From: Paraburkholderia unamae
GTDB lineage: Bacteria > Pseudomonadota > Gammaproteobacteria > Burkholderiales > Burkholderiaceae
Direction of reading: 5' to 3'
DNA: 64,000 nucleotides
Assembly (NCBI RefSeq): GCF_003268775.1
Contig: NZ_QLSU01000014.1
Span: 124,001-188,000 of the forward strand
Below, piece after piece: positions 15,876 to 23,971 of the stretch; within the stretch, counting starts at the first letter, position 1; the number at the start of each line of letters is the position of its first letter. Position numbers and translations under genes: made by a program. The notes beneath the pieces were generated by a model. It made no database searches. It saw only the letters and a program-made list of their open reading frames with translations, and was not told the DNA's origin.

Positions 15876-17204
15876 TCAGACCGCTTGCGCGGCGCTTGCC
15901 TGCCGGTCTTCGGGGGCGCGCCGCGCGAACTCGCGCAGCGCAGCGCCGATCTGGTCGTCTTGCCATTCGCTGAGAAAGACGACCAGTAGCTGGAGTTGGG
16001 CGCGCGCGAGAAAGTTGTTTCTGAGCGCCGGGTCGTGGCGGCCCTCGATCGCGCGAATAGCGCCGATTTCGCGCTCGATCAGCGCGGGCGCATCGAGTAT
16101 CCACGCGATGCCCAGCACGGCGACCGCGAGCCTCACGAGTTGCGCGAGCTCGTCGAGATCGATGGCAGGGCCGCCGCCACGCCGGTATTCGTCGACGAAA
16201 AGCGCCAGCAGGTCGCGCCGGTGCGCGTGCAGAAAACCGGCTTCGGCCGCGCACGTCATGCCATAAAACGCCTGCGCGACGTTCATCTGGCCGACGCTCC
16301 CCCAATCGAGCAGACCGGCCTGCAACTCGCCGCGAGCATCGCGCCAGAACCATGCGTTGTCGAGATTCATGTTCCAGTGGCACAGCGCAATATGGTCGGC
16401 CGACGCGTTGAGCGCGGCGCGGATCGCCAGTTCATGCTCCAGCACGAAGGGCGCTTCGTTCACGAACTGGTTGAGGAAACCGCTGTTGCGCAGGTGCTCG
16501 GGAAAGAGCTGCGGGGCTTGCGCCACGAAGTCCAGCAGTTTCGCGAGCTTGGCCTGCAATTGCTCCGGCGTATAGGGAATGCGGCTGCCGGGGTCGATGT
16601 GCTGCGCGTCGAAGGGAAATGCCTGCTGCGTTTCAAGGCCGAAATTCCCGGCCTTGTGATAGGCGGCCAGGCGAGCCATGGCTTTCGTGAGCGCGCGATA
16701 GTGCTCGACAGGATTATCCAACTCGTCATCCAGGCATTTGTCATGGCGCGGCTCGATGCCGTTTTCGCCATATTCGATGCGTTCGGTGATGAGGATGCCG
16801 GTCGTGGTCGCCGCATGGTAGTCGGCGAAATAGCAGGTCGGCACCGCAACGGGAAAGCCGCTTCTGCGTGACAGCAAGGCAAAGCGAACCTCGGGTTCCA
16901 TTAGTGGTCCGAACAGTTCGCGCAGCGGGTCGCCAAAGTCGCGCGTGAACTTGACGAACAAATGGGTGTGCAGCCCCGGATCGTCGCGCGCATAGGCCAC
17001 CGAAAGCGAGACCTTGCGCCCCATGCCGCCGCCGAAGAATTCGGTAAAGCCCGTGATGGCCGTGACGCGGTTGTCCTGCGCCAATGCGCCGGTCCACCGG
17101 AACGCCGCGGTGAGGAAGTCCGCGCCCGCTTCGCGCAGGGCTTCCACGCTGACGGGAAACGGCAGCGCCGATCGATCTCCCACGACGCGATCTGGATCAT
17201 TCAT
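15876..17204 (-). CDS. Kinase-fold (APH/CHK-like) protein with Asn at catalytic Asp position
   Basis: A 442-residue protein related to APH/CHK phosphotransferases. N-lobe features include FGGGMGRKVSLSVAY and HLFVKFTRDF with a likely ATP-binding Lys. The hinge ILITERIEYGENGIEP is clear. The loop expected to read HGDxxxxN is HWNMNLDN (about residue 274), so the catalytic Asp is Asn. The metal-binding LLDWG segment follows near residue 295. The change could mean altered mechanism, altered substrate or loss of activity. It is divergent from the enoyl-CoA hydratase/ETF unit, with the promoter and operator at 17299-17327 between them. Confidence 0.75.
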   Translation of the reverse strand: MNDPDRVVGDRSALPFPVSVEALREAGADFLTAAFRWTGALAQDNRVTAITGFTEFFGGGMGRKVSLSVAYARDDPGLHTHLFVKFTRDFGDPLRELFGPLMEPEVRFALLSRRSGFPVAVPTCYFADYHAATTTGILITERIEYGENGIEPRHDKCLDDELDNPVEHYRALTKAMARLAAYHKAGNFGLETQQAFPFDAQHIDPGSRIPYTPEQLQAKLAKLLDFVAQAPQLFPEHLRNSGFLNQFVNEAPFVLEHELAIRAALNASADHIALCHWNMNLDNAWFWRDARGELQAGLLDWGSVGQMNVAQAFYGMTCAAEAGFLHAHRRDLLALFVDEYRRGGGPAIDLDELAQLVRLAVAVLGIAWILDAPALIEREIGAIRAIEGRHDPALRNNFLARAQLQLLVVFLSEWQDDQIGAALREFARRAPEDRQASAAQAV

Positions 17205-17298
17205 GGCTGGCGGCCTCAGTTGATGAGTGAACGAATGTTGTCAATCAAGAATATCATATTGAAGCGAACAAAATACGGTGACATCGTCCAGCAAGCAC

Positions 17299-17327
17299 TT
17301 GAGTATCGTATGGATGCATACTACAAT
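17299..17327 (+). promoter_or_regulatory. Sigma-70 promoter with operator palindrome in its spacer
   Basis: TTGAGT (17299-17304) and TACAAT (17322-17327) are separated by 17 bp, pointing at the hydratase/ETF operon starting at 17385. The spacer is filled by TCGTATG-GATG-CATACTA (17306-17323), a copy of the island palindrome that overlaps the first bases of the -10 box. Binding there would exclude RNA polymerase, so negative control is the simplest reading. Confidence 0.7.
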
Positions 17328-17384
17328 GCGTTTCAAGCGTGACCAATCCCCGTTGCCGTCTCATGCTGCAAAGGAAAAGAGTTC

Positions 17385-18551
17385 ATGAGTGACGTACTGG
17401 ATGTTGTCGACGCAGTGACGCCTGGGCGCGCCGTGACGGTTGCGGCGAATGATGCGCCCGAGCCCGCGCTCGACTTTCGGTTGTCCAACCGCGTCGCCAT
17501 CATGACGCTCAACCGTCCCGCGGTGATCAACGCGCTGTCGCACGACATGGTGCGTGAGATGGCGAGCCTCGTCGAGCGCTGCCGCAGCGACCGCGAGATC
17601 GTGGCCGTGGTGCTGCGCGGCGCGGGCGTGAAGGGCTTTTGCGCAGGCGGCGACGTGCGCGCGCTCTATCGGGCGGCGACGCTCGGTTACGGCAACTGGC
17701 GCGAGTTTTTCGTGGACGAGTATCGGCTCGACTTCGCGCTGCATTCGCTGCACAAGCCGCTGGTGGCGTTGATCGACGGCGTGACGATGAGCGGCGGTAT
17801 GGGGCTCGCGCAGGCGGCGTCGCTGCGCATCGTGACCGAGCGCACCCGCCTCGCCATGCCCGAAGCGCGTATCGGTTTCGTGCCCGACGTGGGCGCCACG
17901 CGCTTTCTCGCGGACCTGCCCGTCGAACTCGCGCTTTATGTGGCGCTGACGGGGCAATCGCTCACGGGCGCCGACGCCATCCGTTACGGCCTGGCCGACG
18001 CTTACGCGCCGGGCAGGTCGCTTCAGGGTTTCGAAAAGCGCCTGGGCATGCTCGACATGGACGACGTGCGGCAGAGTATCCGCGATGTGTTCGTGTCGCC
18101 CGCCAACGCCGTGCCGCCGTCGGAAATCGTCGAATTCATGCCCTTGATCGGCGAGCACTTCGCGGCGCGAAGCTCGGTCGAGGAAATTGTCGAGTCGATC
18201 GAGTGCGCCTTGCAGCGTGAGCGCCCGGTGCGCGAGCGCGAATGGCTACAGACCACGCTCGACGCACTGCTGGCGGGCTCGCCGCTCATGCTCAACGTGA
18301 CGCGCGAAGCGCTGCTGCGTGGCCGGGCCATGTCGCTTGCCGACTGCTTTCGCATGGAGTTCGATCTGGCCACGCGTGCGATCGAGGTGGGCGACTTCTG
18401 CGAGGGCGTGCGCGCGCGCATGGTCGACAAGGACGGCGCGCCGCGCTGGATGTTTCGCGCGCTCAAGGACGTCAATCCGGCAATCGTGCGGCGCTTTCTT
18501 TGTGCGCCCAGCCGGGTGGGACCGCATCCACTCGCCGATCTGGGCGCGTGA
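17385..18551 (+). CDS. Enoyl-CoA hydratase/3-hydroxyisobutyryl-CoA hydrolase-type protein
   Basis: A 388-residue crotonase-fold protein of the longer HIBYL-CoA-hydrolase class: GFCAGGDVRALY forms the oxyanion hole and MPEARIGFVPDVGA carries the catalytic Glu. A long C-terminal extension (EWLQTTLDALLAGSPLMLNVT) is typical of that class. It opens with an unusual 25-residue leader before the domain. It is first in the unit that continues with etfBA, so a role in the island pathway is more likely than in valine breakdown. Exact activity (hydrolase versus hydratase) is unproven. The start at 17385 follows AAAGGAAAAGA. Confidence 0.85.
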   Translation: MSDVLDVVDAVTPGRAVTVAANDAPEPALDFRLSNRVAIMTLNRPAVINALSHDMVREMASLVERCRSDREIVAVVLRGAGVKGFCAGGDVRALYRAATLGYGNWREFFVDEYRLDFALHSLHKPLVALIDGVTMSGGMGLAQAASLRIVTERTRLAMPEARIGFVPDVGATRFLADLPVELALYVALTGQSLTGADAIRYGLADAYAPGRSLQGFEKRLGMLDMDDVRQSIRDVFVSPANAVPPSEIVEFMPLIGEHFAARSSVEEIVESIECALQRERPVREREWLQTTLDALLAGSPLMLNVTREALLRGRAMSLADCFRMEFDLATRAIEVGDFCEGVRARMVDKDGAPRWMFRALKDVNPAIVRRFLCAPSRVGPHPLADLGA

Positions 18552-18613
18552 GTGCGCGAGGCGCGACGACATGGGCGGCAATGGACGATTTTTACACGGA
18601 AGAACCTGAATTT

Positions 18614-19363
18614 ATGAAGATCCTGGTTGCAGTGAAAAGGGTGGTGGACGCCAACGTGAAGGTCGGCGTGAAGTCCGACGGGTCGGGCGTCGATGTCGCC
18701 AGTCTGAAGATGGCAATGAACCCGTTCGACGAGATCGCGGTCGAGGAGGCGGTCCGGTTGAAGGAAGCCGGAGTCGCCAGCGAGGTGATTGCGGTGTCGT
18801 GCGGTGTTTCGCAGTGCCAGGAAACATTGCGCACCGCACTCGCCATCGGTGCGGATCGCGCCGTGCTGGTCGAGACCGCCGGGGAGTTGCAGCCGCTGGC
18901 CGTCGCGAAGCTGCTCAAGGCGCTGGTGGACAAGGAGCAGCCTTCGCTCGTGATTCTCGGCAAGCAGGCGATTGACGACGACTCCAATCAGACCGGCCAG
19001 ATGCTCGCCGCGCTGGCAAACCTGCCGCAAGCGACCTTCGCTTCGAAGGTCGTCGTGGCGGACGGCCGGGCCACCGTGTCGCGCGAGGTGGATGGCGGCG
19101 CGCAGACGCTCTCGCTCTCGCTGCCCGCGGTCGTCACCACCGATCTGCGCCTGAACGAACCGCGCTACGTGACGCTGCCTAACATCATGAAGGCGAAGAA
19201 GAAGCCGCTGGAGACGCTCAAGCCCGACGAACTGGGCGTTGACGTCACGCCGCGCCTGACGACGCTGAAAGTCGTCGAGCCGCCGAAGCGCAGCGCGGGC
19301 GTACAGGTGCCGGACGTGAAAACGCTGGTCGGAAAGCTGAAAAGCGAAGCCAAGGTGCTGTGA
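18614..19363 (+). CDS. etfB: Electron transfer flavoprotein beta subunit
   Basis: A 249-residue ETF beta subunit with the standard opening MKILVAVKRVVDANVKV, the NPFDEIAVEEAVRLKE stretch and the AMP-binding segment GKQAIDDDSNQTGQML. With EtfA it forms a soluble heterodimer that takes electrons from acyl-CoA dehydrogenases to the respiratory chain. The ATG at 18614 gives the normal family start. It is followed after 18 bp by etfA. Housekeeping etfBA copies usually exist elsewhere in such genomes, so this pair is probably dedicated to the dehydrogenases of this island. Confidence 0.95.
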   Translation: MKILVAVKRVVDANVKVGVKSDGSGVDVASLKMAMNPFDEIAVEEAVRLKEAGVASEVIAVSCGVSQCQETLRTALAIGADRAVLVETAGELQPLAVAKLLKALVDKEQPSLVILGKQAIDDDSNQTGQMLAALANLPQATFASKVVVADGRATVSREVDGGAQTLSLSLPAVVTTDLRLNEPRYVTLPNIMKAKKKPLETLKPDELGVDVTPRLTTLKVVEPPKRSAGVQVPDVKTLVGKLKSEAKVL

Positions 19364-19381
19364 GAAGGGAGCAAGAGAAAA

Positions 19382-20329
19382 ATGACGATTCTGGTGATTG
19401 CCGAACACGACAATGATTCGGTCAAGGCAGCGACGCTCAACACGGTTGCGGCGGCGCAAAAGTTGGGCGGCGAGATTCACGTGCTGATTGCGGGCCACCA
19501 CGCGCAGGCGGCCGCGCAAGCCGCGGCGAAAATCGCGGGCGTGGCGAAGGTGTTGCTGGCCGACGCGCCGCAACTCGAAGCGGGCCTTGCGGAAAACGTG
19601 GAAGCCACCGTGCTCGCGCTCGTGCAGCAGGCGGCGAATGCGTACTCGCACATCCTCGCGCCGGCCACGGCGGCGGGCAAGAACGTCGCGCCGCGCATTG
19701 CCGCGAAGCTGGACGTCGCGCAGATCAGCGACATTACGGCGGTCGTGAGCGCGGACACGTTCGAGCGCCCGATTTACGCAGGCAATGCGATCGCAACGGT
19801 GCAGTCGCGCGACGCCGTGAAGGTCTTGACAGTGCGCTCCACGGGCTTCAGCCCGGTGGCGGAGGAAGGGGGCGGCGCTTCGATCGTGAGCGTCGATGCC
19901 GCGCCCGAGAGCGGCCTCTCGCGTTTCGTGAGCCGCGAAGTCACCAAGCTGGACCGGCCGGAACTCACCAGCGCGAGCATCATCGTCTCGGGCGGCCGCG
20001 GGCTTGGTTCCGGCGAGAACTACACGAAGGTGCTGGAGCCGCTCGCCGACAAGCTCAACGCGGCGCTCGGCGCATCGCGCGCGGCCGTGGATGCCGGCTT
20101 CGTGCCGAACGACTACCAGGTCGGGCAAACGGGCAAGATCGTCGCGCCGCAGCTTTATCTTGCGGTGGGCATTTCGGGGGCCATTCAACACCTGGCCGGC
20201 ATGAAGGACTCGAAGGTCATCGTCGCCATTAACAAGGATCCCGAAGCGCCGATTTTCGGCGTCGCCGACTACGGCCTCGTGGGCGATCTGTTCGAGACGG
20301 TGCCGGAACTGCTTGCCGAGCTCGGCTAG
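19382..20329 (+). CDS. etfA: Electron transfer flavoprotein alpha subunit
   Basis: A 315-residue ETF alpha subunit. The C-terminal FAD-binding domain shows SGGRGLGSGENY, GASRAAVDAGFVPNDYQVGQTGK and YLAVGISGAIQHLAGMKDS, all typical. It lies directly after etfB and pairs with it to carry electrons from the acyl-CoA dehydrogenase at 1166 and possibly from other dehydrogenases. The start ATG at 19382 follows a GAAGGGAGC box. Confidence 0.96.
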   Translation: MTILVIAEHDNDSVKAATLNTVAAAQKLGGEIHVLIAGHHAQAAAQAAAKIAGVAKVLLADAPQLEAGLAENVEATVLALVQQAANAYSHILAPATAAGKNVAPRIAAKLDVAQISDITAVVSADTFERPIYAGNAIATVQSRDAVKVLTVRSTGFSPVAEEGGGASIVSVDAAPESGLSRFVSREVTKLDRPELTSASIIVSGGRGLGSGENYTKVLEPLADKLNAALGASRAAVDAGFVPNDYQVGQTGKIVAPQLYLAVGISGAIQHLAGMKDSKVIVAINKDPEAPIFGVADYGLVGDLFETVPELLAELG

Positions 20330-20358
20330 GAACTGGACCGTTTGAACAGGAAGCGACG

Positions 20359-20724
20359 ATGAAAAGGCATGCGCTGATCGTGTTCTCGAACCCGGTGCCG
20401 GGCCGGGAGAGCGAATTCAACGAGTGGTATTCGCAGCGGCACATTCAGGATGTTCTGGAGGTGCCGGGTTTTCTGAGCGCCCAGCGCTTCCGGCTCGCGC
20501 AGGACGACGCGAATGCGCAGTGGCAGTATCTCGCGATCTACGAGTTCGAGGCCGAACTGCCCGAGGGCGTGCTCGCGGAACTGTTCAACCGCGCGGGCAG
20601 CGCCCGCATGGTGTTGTCCGATGCAATGGACATGCAGCACTACAGCGCGACGCCGTGGGTCGCGATTACCGAAAAGCTGGGCGCGAACCCAAACCCAAAC
20701 CCAAACCCAAACCCAAACCGTTAG
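20359..20724 (+). CDS. Small EthD-like protein with Asn-Pro repeat tail
   Basis: A 121-residue protein. Residues 1-105 (MKRHALIVFSNPVPGREsEF and FNEWYSQRHIQDVLEVPGF) fit a dimeric alpha-beta-barrel/EthD-like fold. The last residues are five Asn-Pro pairs and a final Asn-Arg, encoded by a pure 6-bp tandem repeat. The ribosome site CAGGAAGCG supports the start. It lies between etfA and the KstD-like gene. EthD-like proteins are often accessory to oxidative catabolism, but no defined activity can be given. The tail looks like a recent repeat expansion. Confidence 0.75.
   Translation: MKRHALIVFSNPVPGRESEFNEWYSQRHIQDVLEVPGFLSAQRFRLAQDDANAQWQYLAIYEFEAELPEGVLAELFNRAGSARMVLSDAMDMQHYSATPWVAITEKLGANPNPNPNPNPNR
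20686..20720 (+). repeat. Hexanucleotide tandem repeat (AACCCA)5 inside a coding region
   Basis: Five exact AACCCA units followed by AACCG encode the Asn-Pro tail of the preceding gene. Because the unit is 6 bp, gain or loss of copies keeps the frame and would change only the tail length. Confidence 0.9.
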
Positions 20725-20761
20725 CCGGCTCCGGCCCGGCATCACAAGAACAGGAGACGAG

Positions 20762-22171
20762 ATGAGCAGGGACTTCGATATCGTGATCGTGGGTGGCGGC
20801 GGCGCCGGGCTTGCGGCGAGCATACTCGCGCGCGAAGCGGGCGCGAGCGTGATGGTGCTGGAAGCGGACACGAAGCTCGGCGGCGCCACGGCGCTGTCCG
20901 CCGCCGTGATGTATGCGTGCGCAACGAGTGTGCAGCGTGCGCGCGGCATCGACGATACGCCCGACGCCATGTATCGCTACATGACGACGCTCGCGGGCTG
21001 GGAGTGCAACACGCATATCATGCGCGTGATGTGCGAGCAAAGCGGCCCCGCGCTCGAATGGCTGATCGGGCTGGGCGTGCATTTTCCGCCCGAGTATCTG
21101 CTTTGCTCGGGTGTGGACGAAGTGCCGCGCGGGCATCCGAGTCACGGCGTGGCCGACGCGCTCATCAACGCCGCGGGCGCTGCGGGCGTGGAGTATGCGC
21201 TCGGCACGCGCGTCGACCGCTTGCTGGTCGAGAACGGCCGGGTGGTGGGCGTGTCCGCGGGCGGGGAGGAACTGCGCGCGGGCGCGGTCATCATCACGAC
21301 CGGGGGTTTCGGCAACAGCCCCGAAATGATCGAGCGTTTCTTCCCGACCGCCGCTTCGCACGGCGACTGGACCTATGCGGTTCACTACGCCGCGCCCTAT
21401 ATCGTGGGCGACGGCCTCAAGCTCGGGCAGAGCGTGGGCGCGGGCGTGGTCGGCGTGGATTGCGGCCTGTTGCTGCCCACGAGCGGTCTGGGCAAATGGA
21501 TCGAAGCGTTCCTGCCGCCGTGGATCATGCTCGTCAACACGGCGGGGCGGCGCTTCATGGATGAGTCCGCGCCGTATGCGGTGTCGGGCTATCTGCTCAA
21601 CAGCCAGGCGGACAAGCGCGCGTATGCGATTTTCGACGAGCCGACGCTGGAGAAGGCAAGCCAGGACATGCGCTTCGCCGACCCGTACCACAGCGGCACG
21701 GCCATGCCAACGTGGGAGTACAACCTGCTGCGGCAGAGCATCGAGAACGGCAAGGTCCTCAAGGCGGACAGCATCGAGGAGCTGGCCGCGAAGATCGGCG
21801 TTGATAGCGAGACGCTGCGCGCCACCGTCGAGCAATACAACGCCGATTGCAACGAGGGACGTGACAGTCAGTACTTCAAAGCGATGGAGCAGCGCTTTCC
21901 GGTGCGCACCGGGCCGTTCTATGCGCGCGAAGTGCGTGCCTGCGTGATCGGCCAAACCGGCGCGGGGCTCGACATCAACGACGACGCACAGGTGCTCGAC
22001 GAACACGGCCGCGTGATTCCGGGGCTCTACGCGGCGGGCGAGGTGCTGGGTTGCGCCGTAGGCAAGCGGTATTCGGGCGGCGGCATGGGCATCTGCAATG
22101 CGATGGTGTTCGGTCGTATCGCGGGGCGGGCGGCGGCCGAAGAAGCCTTGCAGTATGCGCTCGAACAGTAG
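20762..22171 (+). CDS. 3-Ketosteroid-dehydrogenase-like FAD flavoprotein
   Basis: A 469-residue flavoprotein of the fumarate reductase/KstD superfamily. The FAD motif is DIVIVGGGGAGLAASILAREA followed by VLEAD. ITTGGFG and the C-terminal GLYAAGEVLGCAVGKRYSGGG are also typical. Members desaturate ring ketones (KstD) or reduce enoates. No covalent-flavin or heme domain is visible. The start follows AGGAGACGAG. With etfBA and the hydratase in one unit, it probably introduces a double bond next to a ketone or carboxyl in the island substrate. True 3-ketosteroid activity is not established by sequence. Confidence 0.85.
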   Translation: MSRDFDIVIVGGGGAGLAASILAREAGASVMVLEADTKLGGATALSAAVMYACATSVQRARGIDDTPDAMYRYMTTLAGWECNTHIMRVMCEQSGPALEWLIGLGVHFPPEYLLCSGVDEVPRGHPSHGVADALINAAGAAGVEYALGTRVDRLLVENGRVVGVSAGGEELRAGAVIITTGGFGNSPEMIERFFPTAASHGDWTYAVHYAAPYIVGDGLKLGQSVGAGVVGVDCGLLLPTSGLGKWIEAFLPPWIMLVNTAGRRFMDESAPYAVSGYLLNSQADKRAYAIFDEPTLEKASQDMRFADPYHSGTAMPTWEYNLLRQSIENGKVLKADSIEELAAKIGVDSETLRATVEQYNADCNEGRDSQYFKAMEQRFPVRTGPFYAREVRACVIGQTGAGLDINDDAQVLDEHGRVIPGLYAAGEVLGCAVGKRYSGGGMGICNAMVFGRIAGRAAAEEALQYALEQ

Positions 22172-22296
22172 AAGGCCGTGAAAATGCCGCTGGTGTGTCC
22201 GCGCCAGACGTGCTGACTGCTTGGCGGTATGTCGGCCAACCGGCGGCTGAAAAGCAATCTCCGTAATTCCTTCGTGACAGACGATGAGGGGAAGCG

Positions 22297-23787
22297 ATGC
22301 TCATACCGGCACAACGGATCTGGAGCGCGTTGAGCGACGAAGTCGCGAAATTGCAGGCGCAATTCGCGGACAGCGACGTGGACGGCTCGGCAGTCATGGC
22401 GATTTCGAACGGCCTGCGATTGCTGCGAAATCGCGAGGCGGGCGGCGTTGCCGCGTTGCGCGTGCAATGCGACGGGCTCGATGGCGTGCTTGCGCAACTG
22501 GAGGTGATGCTAGGCATGGCCGGGAGCGATGTCATGGACGACCTGCGCAAGCTGCGCACGCAGTTGGATGTGGCGCGAGCGCAGACCGCGTTGCCCGGCA
22601 TCGAAGCCGCATGGCTTGCCGCGCTCGGCCGCTTGCAGGCGCTCATGGCGCGCGTGAACCAGGGCGGAAGCCTCGCCCCCGGTGCGAAAAAGGCGGTCGC
22701 GCGCATCCTGACCGATTGGGAAACCGCGCACATGTCGGCACAAGGCGCGGCCTCGGCGTGCAGCGGCGGCGACGCCGGTGCGACGCAAATCGATGCGCAA
22801 AAGCTCGAAGCGTACCTGTGCGATCGCTTTGACGAGCCGGCGCTTCGCGTGACCTCGTTCCGGCCGCTCGCGGGCGGCTTCGGCAAGCAGACGATCTTGT
22901 TTGACGTGGCAGGCGAGGCGCTCAGCGGGGCGTTCGTGATGCGCCGGGACATGTCGGAGCGGCCGTCGGTGGAGGGCGATTGTCACCGCACGCGGGACGA
23001 ATATCCGGTGCTCAGGGCCATGCGCGCGCGGGGCTTTCCCGCGCCGGAGGCGCTTTGGGTCGACACGGCGCACAGGCTTCTCCCTGGCGGCGATTTCATC
23101 GTCATGCGTTGCTCGCCGGGCAAACTCTCCGGCAGCGTATTCGGCGTGCGCGCGCAGGTACCGGAGAGCCTCACCGTTACGCTGGCGGACACCATGGCGC
23201 ATCTGCACACCATGGCGCCGCTCGTCGAAGTGGGCGAGTTGACCGATTCCTTGTGCGCCGAAGGGTGGAAGCGCTCGCGCGGAGCCTGCACGGCGCGTTA
23301 TGTGCGCAACCTGTATGAGCTTTATTTGGAGGCGGAGCACACGCCTTCGCCCGCGCTCGTCGCGATCTATGGCTGGTTGCTCGACAACGTGCCGGACCGC
23401 AAGGGGCCGCCGTCCATGCTGCACGGCGACTTCGGGTTTCACAATTTCCTGTTCGAAGGGGACAGGCTTTCCGCCGTGCTCGACTGGGAATTCGCGCACG
23501 CCGGCGACCCGGCGGAGGATCTCGGCTATGTCCACGTAACCGTTGGTGCGGCGATCGACTGGGCGCGCATGATGGAGCGCTACGTGGCGGGCGGCGGCGA
23601 ACCGGTGGACGACGACACGCTGCGGTTTTTCCGCGTGTGGGCGTATGTGCGCAACGCAACGGGCGCAAATCTGCATGCGGCCATGTTTTCCAGCGGCCGG
23701 GCCGACGACCTCAAGCTGGCTATCCTGCCCGTTTCGCACATTCCGCAGTTTATCCGCTGCGCGCAGGCATTGATCGACGAGGCGTAG
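22297..23787 (+). CDS. Fusion of a helical LvaB-like domain and an APH-type kinase
   Basis: A 496-residue protein. Residues 1 to about 150 are helical and resemble the separate small protein at 7914-8441. From about residue 175 there is a full APH/ACAD11-type kinase domain: RPLAGGFGKQTILFDV glycine-rich region, VMRRD, HLHTMAP, LHGDFGFHNFLFEG catalytic loop near residue 374 and VLDWEFAHAGDPAEDLGYV near 396. All catalytic residues are present. The start follows GAGGGGAAG. Kinases of this type (LvaA, ACAD10/11) phosphorylate hydroxyacyl-CoAs. The fusion supports a physical link between helical partner and kinase. It is 125 bp downstream of the KstD-like gene. Confidence 0.82.
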   Translation: MLIPAQRIWSALSDEVAKLQAQFADSDVDGSAVMAISNGLRLLRNREAGGVAALRVQCDGLDGVLAQLEVMLGMAGSDVMDDLRKLRTQLDVARAQTALPGIEAAWLAALGRLQALMARVNQGGSLAPGAKKAVARILTDWETAHMSAQGAASACSGGDAGATQIDAQKLEAYLCDRFDEPALRVTSFRPLAGGFGKQTILFDVAGEALSGAFVMRRDMSERPSVEGDCHRTRDEYPVLRAMRARGFPAPEALWVDTAHRLLPGGDFIVMRCSPGKLSGSVFGVRAQVPESLTVTLADTMAHLHTMAPLVEVGELTDSLCAEGWKRSRGACTARYVRNLYELYLEAEHTPSPALVAIYGWLLDNVPDRKGPPSMLHGDFGFHNFLFEGDRLSAVLDWEFAHAGDPAEDLGYVHVTVGAAIDWARMMERYVAGGGEPVDDDTLRFFRVWAYVRNATGANLHAAMFSSGRADDLKLAILPVSHIPQFIRCAQALIDEA

Positions 23788-23971
23788 GTCCACAGTCACC
23801 TCGCCGCCGCGCGAAGCCCATACCAGGCAGTCCTTTGTTCACGAATGGATAAAGCGGCAAGCAGTCCCGGTTAAGACTGCCATGCGCAATTGCGTTGAAA
23901 TGATCTCGCAGGTTTGACCCGCCAAAACGATGAGCCGGGTTGTGAAACAGCGAACGGGAGACATCCAGATC

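Noticed and set aside
18023..20191. 722-codon antisense open frame across hydratase, etfB and etfA
   Set aside because: Opposite three recognised genes, His/Arg-rich composition, no motif.
20686..20720. Possible CRISPR or telomere-like repeat
   Set aside because: The 6-bp units have no spacers and lie in a coding frame; a simple tandem repeat.
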